Assembly (NCBI RefSeq): GCF_026107645.2
Contig: NZ_JAPCHV010000016.1
Coordinates: forward strand, 60,112 to 124,111
DNA from: Flavobacterium sp. MFBS3-15
GTDB lineage: Bacteria > Bacteroidota > Bacteroidia > Flavobacteriales > Flavobacteriaceae
Length of the DNA stretch: 64,000 nucleotides
Reading direction: 5' to 3'
The notes under the pieces are model-generated. The model saw only the letters and a list, made by a program, of their open reading frames with translations. It did not search any database and was not told where the DNA came from. Each line of letters opens with the position of its first letter. Position 1 is the first letter of the stretch. The position numbers and the translations under genes were made by a program. Below are positions 7,758 to 16,518 of this stretch, piece by piece.

Positions 7758-7901
7758 TTAATTAGCAATATTCTCGTATGTTCCGTTATCTGTCTTAACT
7801 ATTTTAAGTGCTTTGGAGTAGTTAAGTATAAAGTCGATTGTCTCTTTTTTAGGTAACATTGTCTGAGCTGCTAATTTCTCTTCAGAGTAGATTTTTGCCA
7901 T
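7758..7901 (-). CDS. 47-residue small protein downstream of the ECF sigma factor
   Basis: ATG at 7901, TAA at 7758-7760. The predicted protein begins MAKIYSEEKLAAQTMLPKKE, continues TIDFILNYSKALKIVKTD, and ends with ENIAN. It is soluble, amphipathic and helix-prone, with typical codon use. It starts 49 bases after the sigma-factor stop on the same strand, with a strong terminator 5 bases after its stop, so the two form one transcript. I recall similar 46-47-residue proteins beside this sigma factor in other flavobacteria, but could not check. It could be a modulator or anti-sigma-like partner, which is pure inference; no membrane segment is present. Confidence 0.7.
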   Translation of the reverse strand: MAKIYSEEKLAAQTMLPKKETIDFILNYSKALKIVKTDNGTYENIAN

Positions 7902-7950
7902 ATAGATTGTTTATTTCCCTATACAACGCCATGCAGCTTCATTATATTGC

Positions 7951-8535
7951 CTAATTGGTCAAAATAATTTTATTTTTTTCGATCACCTTCCTCAGGTTCA
8001 TGAGCGCATAGCGCATCCTGCCCAGGGCGGTATTGATGCTAACGCCAGTCAAATCGGCTATCTCCTTGAACGACAGGTCCTGGTAGATACGCATCTGCAG
8101 TACTTCCTTCTGGTCTTCGGGAAGTTCCTCAATAAGCCTTTGCAGGTCGCTTTCCACCTGTTCGGTAATGATCCTGCTCTCGATGTTCGGGCTGTTATCC
8201 GTCATGATAGAGAAAATGGAAAACTCCTCTGTTTCGCGGTGCATTGGCATTTTCTTGTTCCGGCGGAAGTGGTCTACGATAAGGTTGTGCGAAATACGCA
8301 TTACCCATGGCAGAAACTTACCCTCTTCGTTGTAGGAGTTGGATTTCAGCGTTTTTATCACCTTGATGAAAGTGTCCTGGAAGATATCGTCAGCGATATC
8401 CCTGTCGGATACTTTAGAGTAGATAAAACCGTAAATTTTCGATTGGTGCCTGTTGATTAGTATGGCAAGAGCGTTTTCGTCTCCGCCAACATAATTACTA
8501 ACAAGAACAGCGTCTGGGATTGCAACATTAGCCAT
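7951..8535 (-). CDS. ECF-family RNA polymerase sigma factor
   Basis: 194 residues with sigma region 2 (DRDIADDIFQDTFIKVIKTL, then WVMRISHNLIVDHFRR) and region 4 (EELPEDQKEVLQMRIYQD, then FKEIADLTGVSINTALGRMR). It directs core polymerase to alternative promoters. No classical anti-sigma factor with a membrane segment is next to it; instead the 47-residue ORF follows. The leader holds an inverted repeat, ACTTTTTAG (8543-8551) and CTAAAAAGT (8589-8597), within 62 bases of the start codon, which could be an operator or a leader hairpin. About 260 bases of AT-rich DNA with no gene separate it from the next operon upstream. Confidence 0.9.
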   Translation of the reverse strand: MANVAIPDAVLVSNYVGGDENALAILINRHQSKIYGFIYSKVSDRDIADDIFQDTFIKVIKTLKSNSYNEEGKFLPWVMRISHNLIVDHFRRNKKMPMHRETEEFSIFSIMTDNSPNIESRIITEQVESDLQRLIEELPEDQKEVLQMRIYQDLSFKEIADLTGVSINTALGRMRYALMNLRKVIEKNKIILTN

Positions 8536-8794
8536 AGCACTTACTTTTTAGCGTTTTTGATTGATTTTGGTAATCTGAACTTACGTTCCTAAAAAGTAGT
8601 TTTTGCGTATAGGCAGTGTTAATTTTGAATTAATTATAAGCCAAATATAATATAATAAAATTATAAAAAACAACAAGTGATTGAAATTTTAACATATAAA
8701 ATACAATAACTATAGTAAAATTTCAGCAGAATGCTTATTACTGCTATACTTTTCGCATTACATTACATTTTTGTAAATGCATGATTGTTAATAT

Positions 8795-9271
8795 TTAAAC
8801 TATCTTTTCACGTCGCTGCAGCCTTCCGATTGTTTTTAATATCCTTTCATTCACAGTTTCAGGCCTTTTAGCTGAATAAATCCAGTTAATGCACATTTTC
8901 TGCTCCCAGTTCCTGTGTTTTTTGAAAATTGTGTATAATCCCGGATATTCTTCAAGCCTCGATGTAAAGTCCTCAGGTATTTCAAAAACAGAATTGTCAC
9001 GGTACAATGTCACACGTACATAGTCACCCTCCTCCTTTTTTATCTTTTTGCGTATTTCGGCCTTTACAGGAAGGAATAAGCCGCCATTGCCCATAGGCAT
9101 CAGGTTATAATTATTGATGGCATAGGCATCAATCGTACCCTTAACTTTCACCCAGCCAAAGGGCATACCCTTGTCCTGTGGTATTTCCGGTATCCGCACA
9201 TACGTCCACCCTCCCTTTCCTGCAAAGCGCTCAAGGAGGTAATCTTTATCGGTCAGCAGCTTACTCATCAT
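8795..9271 (-). CDS. DUF1905 / YdeI-OmpD-associated family protein
   Basis: 158 residues, soluble. The N-terminal about 95 residues fit DUF1905: the FAGKGGWTYVRIPEI start, then GWVKVKGTIDAYAINNYNLM and GDYVRVTLYRD. The C-terminal portion with IPEDFTSRLEEYPGLYTIFK and INWIYSAKRPETVNERI fits the YdeI/OmpD-associated (bacteriocin-protection-like) domain. This two-domain order is common in Bacteroidota; the biochemical role is not established. Its start overlaps the LD-carboxypeptidase stop by 4 bases, so the two are translationally coupled. The product begins MMSK; either Met may serve. Confidence 0.82.
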   Translation of the reverse strand: MMSKLLTDKDYLLERFAGKGGWTYVRIPEIPQDKGMPFGWVKVKGTIDAYAINNYNLMPMGNGGLFLPVKAEIRKKIKKEEGDYVRVTLYRDNSVFEIPEDFTSRLEEYPGLYTIFKKHRNWEQKMCINWIYSAKRPETVNERILKTIGRLQRREKIV

Positions 9272-10158
9272 ACGAAATTAATTTTAATGGTTTCTTTTCC
9301 GGATATACGGATGTCCCTTCCCATGATCAATGCCCTGTTATCCGCCACATGACCTGCAGGGAAATCAAATAGCACGGGGCAATCGAAATGTTCCAGGGTA
9401 ATTTCATAGTCATTTTTGCCCCAAGGCAGTGTCGATTCCTTTATATACACCATTTGGCCAACAATAACTGCCTTAAGGGCTTTGAGCTTACCGGCACGCT
9501 TCAGCGACACCAGCATGCGGTCGTAATGGTACAGGTATTCGTCAATATCCTCAATGAAAAGTATTTTGCCCTCCCAATCACAATCTGAAGCCGACCCAAT
9601 CACTGAATAAAGCATGGAAAGGTTGCCGCCAATAAGTGTACCTTCAATTACCCCGCCATCCCAACGGTTCTGGGGGTGCGATGGAATTTGATACTCCAGA
9701 CTTTCGCCAAAGAGCGCCCTGCGTATGGTTTCAACCGATTCGAAAGAAGCCCTAGTATACGCCTGCAGCATCACAGCATGGAGGCTTTGTATGCCAAAAT
9801 GATGCACGTGGCAATGCAGCAGCGTGATGTCGCTATACCCTACAAGCCACTTGGGGTTTTGGCGAAATTTCGTCCAGTCGACACTGTCTATGATACGTAA
9901 TGTACCATACCCTCCCTTGGTAAAGAAAATAGCCCTGATGGTTTCATCATCCAGCATTTGCTGAAGGTCGGACAGCCGTTCGGCATCGGTACCGGAAAGG
10001 AAGCCATATTCATTAAAGGCATTTTTACCGATAACAGGCTCCAGCCCCAAGCTTTTCAGCGTGGCTAACCCCTCCTCTATTTCCTGGGGTTCGGTGCGCT
10101 TGGCGGTGCTGATAATACCGACTTTGTCGTTGGGTGAAAGGTAGGATGGTGTGATCAT
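9268..10158 (-). CDS. LD-carboxypeptidase (peptidase family S66)
   Basis: 296 residues. Members cleave the LD-peptide bond in murein tetrapeptides during peptidoglycan recycling in the cytoplasm. The S66 signature residues are visible: the serine nucleophile in VGYSDITLLH, the Glu in LFIEDIDEYLYHYDRML, and the His in FPAGHVADNRALIMG. KVGIISTAKR at the N-terminus is the typical first strand. No signal peptide. It leads a two-gene minus-strand operon with the DUF1905 gene. Members may also act on microcin-type or other LD-peptides, but recycling is the default expectation. Confidence 0.9.
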   Translation of the reverse strand: MITPSYLSPNDKVGIISTAKRTEPQEIEEGLATLKSLGLEPVIGKNAFNEYGFLSGTDAERLSDLQQMLDDETIRAIFFTKGGYGTLRIIDSVDWTKFRQNPKWLVGYSDITLLHCHVHHFGIQSLHAVMLQAYTRASFESVETIRRALFGESLEYQIPSHPQNRWDGGVIEGTLIGGNLSMLYSVIGSASDCDWEGKILFIEDIDEYLYHYDRMLVSLKRAGKLKALKAVIVGQMVYIKESTLPWGKNDYEITLEHFDCPVLFDFPAGHVADNRALIMGRDIRISGKETIKINFV

Positions 10159-10428
10159 TTTTTCAAATTATTGGATGCGACATCAGGCATTATTTTATTT
10201 TTCACACGTAAATATATATAATTGCGCAATACATCCTGTTTTCCTGACGTCTTCATGGTATATGTTTTCCAAACCAAAAATACCGTTTTCCTAAAATTAA
10301 AAATAGCAACACCTTTTCTTTACCTGCATAACCATTTGATGATTTAAAATTAACCGCCTGAAGATTTTCGCATAAGGCACGCTTAACCGTTGAAGGGTAC
10401 TTTTACTTCAAACAAAAACTACTTCAAC

Positions 10429-11901
10429 ATGACACAATTCAACAAATTTGCACTGCTCGGGGCAGCGTGCTTTGCCCTCGTATCCTGCAACGAGGACGAC
10501 AACAATTCAACATCGGTAAACAAGGAGATTGACTTTGCCAGCCATTCATCAGTACCTGCTTTCGTATTTCCGATGACGGGCTTTGAGGACATGCAGATCT
10601 CTACCCTTATCAGTTCGACCGATGTGCTTTCCCAATCGCCTTCTTTCGTATTTGCCGGACAGCCGGACGGAGCGGGTTTCATGAAAGACCCTGACAGCGA
10701 TGGCTACATCATGATCAGCAACCACGAAATTTCACAATCGGTATCCAGGGTTTACCTCGACAAAACCTTTAAGCCGGTAAAAGGCGAGTACATCGTGAAC
10801 AGCCTTGGCGGCATGACAAGGTTGTGCTCTGCAACGCTTGCTACTCCGCAAATCCATGGTTTTGGACCTGTATTCCTTACAGCAGGCGAAAGCGGAGAGG
10901 AAAGCATGGTTCACGGCATCGACCCGCTTGGGCTTACGAGCAATGCCGGAAATACCGACAGGGTACTTCCTGCCCTGGGCAAAGCAAGCATGGAAAACGC
11001 AGTGCCCCTTCCTAAAGGCGTTTTCTCAGGAAAGACAATCGTATTCATCGGTGAAGACCAGTCATACTCATCATCGCACGCCAGCGCAGGCCAGCTTATC
11101 ATGTACATGAGCAATACCCTTGGCGACCTGCAAAACGGTAAGCTGTATGCCCTGAAAAGGAATGATGGCAACCAGGTAGAAATGACGATGCAGAAAGGAC
11201 AGTCGTACGATGTTAGCTTCGTAGAGATACCTAATGCCAAAAACCTTACAGGAGCGGTAATAAACACAACCGTGAATGGCCTTGGCGCCATCCGTTTCTC
11301 AAGGGTTGAGGACGTAGATTACGGTAAAGGAAGCAAGTCTAAAAACCGTGACATTTACTTTACGGCTACCGGCCAAGCTTCGTCTAACCAGCCGGTTGAA
11401 GGCTACACGATGTGGGGCCGCGTATACCACCTGACTATGGATGCCAATGATCCTTTGAAAGGCAAGCTTGAAGTAATCGTGGAAGGCGACTCAACTCCGG
11501 GTACCGGTATCATCAACCCTGATAACCTTTGCGTTACCGAGAACTTCGTATACATCCAGGAAGATGGCGACAGCTACTACACGGCTGCACAGCACGACTC
11601 CTACATATGGCAGTACAACATCAATACGAAAACCAACAAGCCGTGGCTGAACATGAACCACAAAAGGAACGACCCAACATGGGTAGCGGCTTACAACCAA
11701 TCCGGTGAAACACGCTTCGGATGCTGGGAATATGGTGCAATGGAGGACATTTCAGACATCATTGGTGTTCCGGGTACTTTTGCAGTGAATATCCACCCGC
11801 ACACATGGCAGAAAGATGCTTTCAGGAATGCCGACGGTAGTGGTAACAGCACCAACAAAGAAGGTGGCCAGGTGGTAATCATCAGGAACGTAGAACAATA
11901 A
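10429..11901 (+). CDS. PhoX-like (DUF839) secreted lipoprotein
   Basis: Lipoprotein signal MTQFNKFALLGAACFALVSC, then about 470 residues of a predicted beta-propeller. Features matching the PhoX/DUF839 family are DGYIMISNHEIS near the N-terminus, LGGMTRLCSATLATP, LTAGESGEE, GAIRFSRVEDVDYG and GIINPDNLCVT. PhoX enzymes are Ca/Fe-dependent alkaline phosphatases; whether this one keeps the metal site cannot be decided by eye. The open frame extends 39 bases upstream to a TTG, but the ATG gives the lipobox. A strong terminator follows, then the imelysin/peroxidase fusion in the same direction 61 bases on. The two may be coregulated. Confidence 0.75.
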   Translation: MTQFNKFALLGAACFALVSCNEDDNNSTSVNKEIDFASHSSVPAFVFPMTGFEDMQISTLISSTDVLSQSPSFVFAGQPDGAGFMKDPDSDGYIMISNHEISQSVSRVYLDKTFKPVKGEYIVNSLGGMTRLCSATLATPQIHGFGPVFLTAGESGEESMVHGIDPLGLTSNAGNTDRVLPALGKASMENAVPLPKGVFSGKTIVFIGEDQSYSSSHASAGQLIMYMSNTLGDLQNGKLYALKRNDGNQVEMTMQKGQSYDVSFVEIPNAKNLTGAVINTTVNGLGAIRFSRVEDVDYGKGSKSKNRDIYFTATGQASSNQPVEGYTMWGRVYHLTMDANDPLKGKLEVIVEGDSTPGTGIINPDNLCVTENFVYIQEDGDSYYTAAQHDSYIWQYNINTKTNKPWLNMNHKRNDPTWVAAYNQSGETRFGCWEYGAMEDISDIIGVPGTFAVNIHPHTWQKDAFRNADGSGNSTNKEGGQVVIIRNVEQ

Positions 11902-11925
11902 ACCAACTAATTATTTTTGACTACT

Positions 11926-11956
11926 GCAACCCTTTTTCACGAAAGGGTTGCTTTTT
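11926..11956 (+). terminator. rho-independent terminator after the PhoX-like gene
   Basis: Perfect 10-bp stem GCAACCCTTT (11926-11935) with AAAGGGTTGC (11942-11951), 6-base loop, then CTTTTT. It ends only 6-12 bases before the likely ATG of the next gene and overlaps an apparent TTG start at 11948, which argues that the TTG is not used. Confidence 0.85.
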
Positions 11957-11962
11957 ATTATT

Positions 11963-13744
11963 ATGTATATGAGATATTTTTTATCGCTGATAATAACCCT
12001 TTTAGCACTGACAAGCTGTAAAAAGGATAACGAATATACTGTTTCGGTAAAAAGCACAGTGCTTGCTGAGGCCGACAGCCTTTTGACCCTCACAAAGCAA
12101 TTTTCTGACCTTGCAAAAAAGTCGGACGACACAAAACAGTTGCAGGCTAAATTCAATGAGTGCCGCCTGCAATACAAAAAGTCGGAATGGGCCATTGAGT
12201 ATTTTATACCCGATGTGGCACGATTCATTAACGGTCCCGCACTCGACGAACTGGAACTGGAAGAAAACAGGGAATTCCCACCCCACGGCTTCCAGGTAAT
12301 CGAAGAGCTGCTGTTCCCTGAGTTTGATCCTGAAACGAGAGAGGAACTGGTACGCGAGATCAATACGCTGGCCTCCAACATTATGATCTGCCAGAAGCAC
12401 CTCGATGCCATAACCATGAGCAACGACTATGTGATGGATGCCGCCAAACTACAGGTGTATCGCATCATCACGCTGGGCATTACAGGGTTCGACTCACCTG
12501 TAGCAATGGCCTCCATACCCGAAGCCAAAGCATCACTGGAATATCTGCCACAACTGGCTGCTATGATCGATACAGGTACTAATGCCAAAGCCATTAAAGA
12601 TGAAATAGCAGCACTTGCAAAAAAAGCCGCAAAGTACTGCACCGATAACAACGACTTCAACACATTCAACCGGGCGGTGTTCATTTCGCAGTACCTCAAC
12701 CCGGTTTCCAAAAAGCTTTCGGAATTGCAAAAAGCCGCCAACATCCCGTATGTGAACCGTACCAATGCGCTGCGTACCAATGCCGAAACGCTATTTTCGG
12801 ATAATGCTTTTGACGTAGATGCTTTTACTCCTTCACCGGAATATAAATTTACAAAAGAAAAAGCCCTACTGGGCGAAAAGCTTTTCTATGATACCATGCT
12901 TTCGGGCGACAATACGCGTAGCTGTGCATCCTGCCACAGACCAGAAAAAGCCTTTAGCGATGGCCTTAAAACCAACACCGGCCTTTCCGGCAACAACCTG
13001 AAGCGCAATACCCCTACCCTAACCTACGCCTCATTGCAGCACGGGCAGTTTTGGGACCTGCGCCAACCCGACCTGGAAAAGCAGAGCGTGGACGTTGTAA
13101 GCAATGCCGACGAGATGCATGGTTCGATGGCCAATATTGCCAAAAAAGTGGCCGCCAGCGAAGAATACAAAAAATTGTTCCTATCCGCTTTTGGGAAAGG
13201 AGAGCCGAAGGAATGGCAGATACAGAACGCCATTGCCAGCTACATCCGTACACTGAACAAATTTAATTCGCGTTTTGATCAGTACATGCGTGGCGATGAC
13301 AAAGCGCTTGCCACGAATGAGATAAACGGCCTGAACCTCTTTATGGGCAAGGCCAAATGCGCTACCTGTCATTTTACACCCATATTCAACGGGACGGTAC
13401 CGCCATCCTTCAGCAAGACAGAGCATGAAGTGGTTGGCACGCCTGCTGATGCCAAAGGTACGAAGCTAAGCGAGGATACAGGCCGCTATATTTATAACCA
13501 AATGCCGCAGCTGAAGAATGCCTACAAAACGCCGGGGCTTCGCAATGTGGCGAAAACAGCGCCCTACATGCACAACGGGGTGTATAATACCCTGGAAGAA
13601 GTTGTGGATTTTTATAATAAAGGTGGCGGTGCCGGAATGGGATTGCCCGTAGATAACCAAACCCTGCCTTTTGACCAGCTAAGCCTTACCCAACAGGAAA
13701 TGGACGACATCGTGGCGTTCATGAAAACACTTACGGATGAATAA
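11963..13744 (+). CDS. imelysin-like / di-haem cytochrome c peroxidase fusion lipoprotein
   Basis: Two parts in one polypeptide. After the lipoprotein signal (MRYFLSLIITLLALTSC) comes an alpha-helical region of about 250 residues resembling imelysin, with HGFQVIEELLF recalling the GxHxxE motif. The C-terminal about 300 residues are a MauG/CCP-type domain with two c-haem sites, CASCH and CATCH, and the usual ENPTLTYA-like segment (NTPTLTYASLQHGQFWDLR). It probably acts in the periplasm on peroxide or in redox metal handling. Imelysins are often iron-regulated. ATGs at 11963 and 11969 both work; a TTG at 11948 lies in the upstream terminator. No EfeB or TonB gene is adjacent. Confidence 0.85.
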   Translation: MYMRYFLSLIITLLALTSCKKDNEYTVSVKSTVLAEADSLLTLTKQFSDLAKKSDDTKQLQAKFNECRLQYKKSEWAIEYFIPDVARFINGPALDELELEENREFPPHGFQVIEELLFPEFDPETREELVREINTLASNIMICQKHLDAITMSNDYVMDAAKLQVYRIITLGITGFDSPVAMASIPEAKASLEYLPQLAAMIDTGTNAKAIKDEIAALAKKAAKYCTDNNDFNTFNRAVFISQYLNPVSKKLSELQKAANIPYVNRTNALRTNAETLFSDNAFDVDAFTPSPEYKFTKEKALLGEKLFYDTMLSGDNTRSCASCHRPEKAFSDGLKTNTGLSGNNLKRNTPTLTYASLQHGQFWDLRQPDLEKQSVDVVSNADEMHGSMANIAKKVAASEEYKKLFLSAFGKGEPKEWQIQNAIASYIRTLNKFNSRFDQYMRGDDKALATNEINGLNLFMGKAKCATCHFTPIFNGTVPPSFSKTEHEVVGTPADAKGTKLSEDTGRYIYNQMPQLKNAYKTPGLRNVAKTAPYMHNGVYNTLEEVVDFYNKGGGAGMGLPVDNQTLPFDQLSLTQQEMDDIVAFMKTLTDE

Positions 13745-13753
13745 AAAAGAAAT

Positions 13754-13871
13754 GGGCTGTCATTGACCGTTTTGTCATTTCGAGCGAAACGCAGTGGAGT
13801 CGAGAAATCTCAAGGTATTCAATTCTGAGATTTCTCCTTGCGTCGAAATGACAAAGCGGTTATAACAGCCC
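13754..13871. repeat. nested palindromic intergenic repeat between convergent genes
   Basis: Three stacked stems: GGGCTGT (13754-13760) with ACAGCCC (13865-13871); CCGTTTTGTCATTTCGA (13767-13783) with its complement at 13843-13859 (one mismatch); and GAGAAATCTCA (13802-13812) with TGAGATTTCTC (13826-13836). It fills almost the whole gap between the peroxidase gene and parC, so it probably ends both transcripts. The core TCATTTCGAGCG...GAGAAATCTC is a known type of scattered Bacteroidota repeat. Confidence 0.8.
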
Positions 13872-13875
13872 TTTA

Positions 13876-16518
13876 CTATTCCAGTGATAATGTTATCTGC
13901 CCGTCATCATCCAGTGTGATGGTCGTATTCTCATCGGTAATGTCAAGCCCTTCCTTCACTTCCGGTTCAGGGATTTCTTCTACAGGCTCCTCATACGGCA
14001 AGGGTTCCAGCAGGCTTATCTGCTTCACCTTGTCGGCCGTGAGCTGGTTGCCCAGCGCTTTAATGCCCTTAACAGCAATGAAGTTTTCAAGGTCCACCGT
14101 AAGCGTTTCCTTTTGCACGCCTTTTACTTTGGCAAAAACCACCTCGGCAACAGGCCTGTAGTCTGTCGATACAATCTCAAGCTGTGATTTGTCGTGCTCT
14201 GAGATGAACGTCTCTTCCTTATTCTCGTTCTCTACCAGGAAGCGTTTCACATAGTAGCGTTCCTTTTCACCATCGAAATAAATGGCGGAGATCGGCTTTT
14301 TCGGGTTCCACTTTTCGAGTACGATCATGCCTTCATCAAAATGGGTGGAAAGTTCGGGGATGATGGTCTTCAGCTTGCCCGACTGGTTGATGATGAGCAG
14401 CCTGTCGTTTGGCCTGAACTCGCCCAACAGTTCCCCCCTGCCGTCAACATTGAGGCGGTGCACGGTATCGTCAAACCATATCCTGCGTGGCTTAAGCGTA
14501 GAAATCCCTTTCTCCTTAAGCTCGATCTTCTTGATCGGGTATTTGGTAACAGTGTTGCCTTTCGAAGCACGCCCCTTGATTGCCATAGTGGCAAAATCCA
14601 GGTCGAATTTCAGTTTTTTCACGCTTCCCACCTGGCGTAACAGTACCGTAATCACTTCCGCTTCGCCATTAGGGTTATCGGAGAAGTAGAGCACCATCGA
14701 GTCTTTTGTCCCGGCAGTGAGGTCGTACACCTTGTCCCGCGTCACACCCGAAACGTTGAAACGCTTGATGTAGGATGGCCCCGACTTCCCATCGCGGTAA
14801 ATCATGTTATATATGGTACGCTTGTCGTTCTTGTCGAATACCGCCACGTGTATGATGTCCTTGCCCACAAAGGTCTTGACATCCACTTTGGTAATTATCA
14901 TGCTGCCGTCGCGCAGGAACACGATCACATCATCGATATCCGAACAGTCGGCTACATATTCGTCTTTCTTCAGTCCGGTGCCCACAAAGCCTTCCTCACG
15001 GTTTACGTAGAGCTTGGTGTTTCGCAGTACCACTTTGGTCGCCTCGATATTGTCAAAGCTGCGGAGCTCGGTCTTGCGTTCCCGGCCCTTGCCATACTTG
15101 TCTTTCAGGTTCTGGAAATAGGCAATGGCAAAGTCGATAATGTGGTCGAGGTGGTGCTTCACCTGCTCGATCTCGCCTTCAAGGGCCTCGATCTTCTGCT
15201 GTGCCTTGTCAATGTCGAATTTGGAAATGCGCTTGATCCGGATCTCTGTAAGGCGTACAATATCCTCTTCTGTTACGGCACGCTTCAGGTGTTGGGTAAA
15301 TGGCTTCAACCCTTCGTCGATGGCCTTTATCACGCCCTCCCAGGTTTCCTCCTCTTCAATAAGGCGGTAAATCCTGTTCTCGATGAATATCCGCTCGAGC
15401 GACTGGAAATGCCAGCTTTCCTCGAGTTCGTCCAATTCAATTTCCAGCTCCCGTTTCAGCAGGTCGACCGTGCGGTGGGTAGATATCCTTAGCATTTCGC
15501 TCACGCCAACAAATCGCGGCTTGTGGTCCTCGATAACACAGCCCAGCGGCGCCACCGACGTTTCGCAGGCCGTAAAGGCAAAGAGCGCATCGATGGTCTT
15601 ATCGGGCGATACGCCCGGTGGGAGGTGGATGAGTATTTCCACTTCCGCGGCAGTATTGTCTTCTATCTTCTTGACCTTTATCTTGCCCTTCTCGTTGGCT
15701 TTCAGGATGCTGTCTATCAGCGTAGTGGTATTGGTGCTAAAGGGTATCTGTGTAATAACGAGCGTGCTCTTGTCCTGCTGCGCAATTTTTGCCCTTACGC
15801 GCACGCGCCCACCGCGCATCCCGTCGTTGTAATTGGAAACATCGGCAATGCCCGCGGTCGGAAAATCGGGGTACAGCGTAAACGGCTTGCCCTTTAATAT
15901 CTTAATCGAAGCATCAATAAGTTCAAGGAAGTTATGCGGCAGCACTTTCGTGGAAAGTCCCACGGCAATACCCTCGGCGCCCTGTGCCAGCAGCAGCGGG
16001 AACTTTACCGGAAGGTTGATGGGCTCGTTGCGGCGGCCGTCATACGACAGCTGCCACGGCGTGATCTTGGGGCTGTACAATACCTCGAGGGCAAATTTGG
16101 AAAGGCGTGCCTCGATGTAACGCGAAGCCGCCGCACCGTCGCCGGTAAGGATGTTGCCCCAGTTACCCTGTGTATCGATAAGCAGGTCCTTCTGCCCTAT
16201 CTGCACCATGGCATCGCCAATACTCGCATCGCCGTGCGGGTGGTACTGCATGGTATGCCCCACCACGTTGGCCACCTTGTTGTAGCGGCCATCATCCAGC
16301 TCACGGAGCGAATGCATAATGCGGCGCTGTACGGGCTTGAAGCCGTCCTCAATGGCTGGAACGGCACGCTCCAGGATCACATACGATGCATAGTCAAGGA
16401 ACCAGTCCTTGTACATGCCGGTTACCTTGGTTATGGTATCCTGCGGATCGGCGTTTCCGTCCCTCTCGTAAAAATGCTCTCCTTCAAAGGAGTTTATGTT
16501 TTCGTCTTCTTCGTTCAT
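13876..16518 (-). CDS. parC: DNA topoisomerase IV subunit A
   Basis: 880 residues, the breakage-reunion subunit that decatenates daughter chromosomes with ParE. KPVQRRIMHSL near residue 62 and AASRYIEARLSKF with the catalytic Tyr134 define the active site. The C-terminal half is a degenerate beta-propeller, shorter and less regular than in GyrA, and an acidic tail ends the protein. ParC rather than GyrA is inferred from the adjacent, ParE-length 616-residue ATPase subunit and the absence of a clear GyrA box. It begins immediately after the stop codon of a small lipoprotein gene that separates it from parE. Confidence 0.9.
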   Translation of the reverse strand: MNEEDENINSFEGEHFYERDGNADPQDTITKVTGMYKDWFLDYASYVILERAVPAIEDGFKPVQRRIMHSLRELDDGRYNKVANVVGHTMQYHPHGDASIGDAMVQIGQKDLLIDTQGNWGNILTGDGAAASRYIEARLSKFALEVLYSPKITPWQLSYDGRRNEPINLPVKFPLLLAQGAEGIAVGLSTKVLPHNFLELIDASIKILKGKPFTLYPDFPTAGIADVSNYNDGMRGGRVRVRAKIAQQDKSTLVITQIPFSTNTTTLIDSILKANEKGKIKVKKIEDNTAAEVEILIHLPPGVSPDKTIDALFAFTACETSVAPLGCVIEDHKPRFVGVSEMLRISTHRTVDLLKRELEIELDELEESWHFQSLERIFIENRIYRLIEEEETWEGVIKAIDEGLKPFTQHLKRAVTEEDIVRLTEIRIKRISKFDIDKAQQKIEALEGEIEQVKHHLDHIIDFAIAYFQNLKDKYGKGRERKTELRSFDNIEATKVVLRNTKLYVNREEGFVGTGLKKDEYVADCSDIDDVIVFLRDGSMIITKVDVKTFVGKDIIHVAVFDKNDKRTIYNMIYRDGKSGPSYIKRFNVSGVTRDKVYDLTAGTKDSMVLYFSDNPNGEAEVITVLLRQVGSVKKLKFDLDFATMAIKGRASKGNTVTKYPIKKIELKEKGISTLKPRRIWFDDTVHRLNVDGRGELLGEFRPNDRLLIINQSGKLKTIIPELSTHFDEGMIVLEKWNPKKPISAIYFDGEKERYYVKRFLVENENKEETFISEHDKSQLEIVSTDYRPVAEVVFAKVKGVQKETLTVDLENFIAVKGIKALGNQLTADKVKQISLLEPLPYEEPVEEIPEPEVKEGLDITDENTTITLDDDGQITLSLE

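Noticed and set aside
7574..7768. 64-residue ORF on the minus strand
   Set aside because: It crosses the terminator at 7715-7753 and decayed repeat DNA and looks random; the real small gene is at 7758-7901 in another frame.
11948..11962. TTG start of the imelysin/peroxidase gene
   Set aside because: The TTG lies in the stem of the preceding terminator; ATGs at 11963 and 11969 give the lipoprotein signal.
14341..14640. Plus-strand ORFs opposite parC and parE
   Set aside because: They are antisense shadows of highly GC-biased third positions in the topoisomerase genes, without homology or signals.
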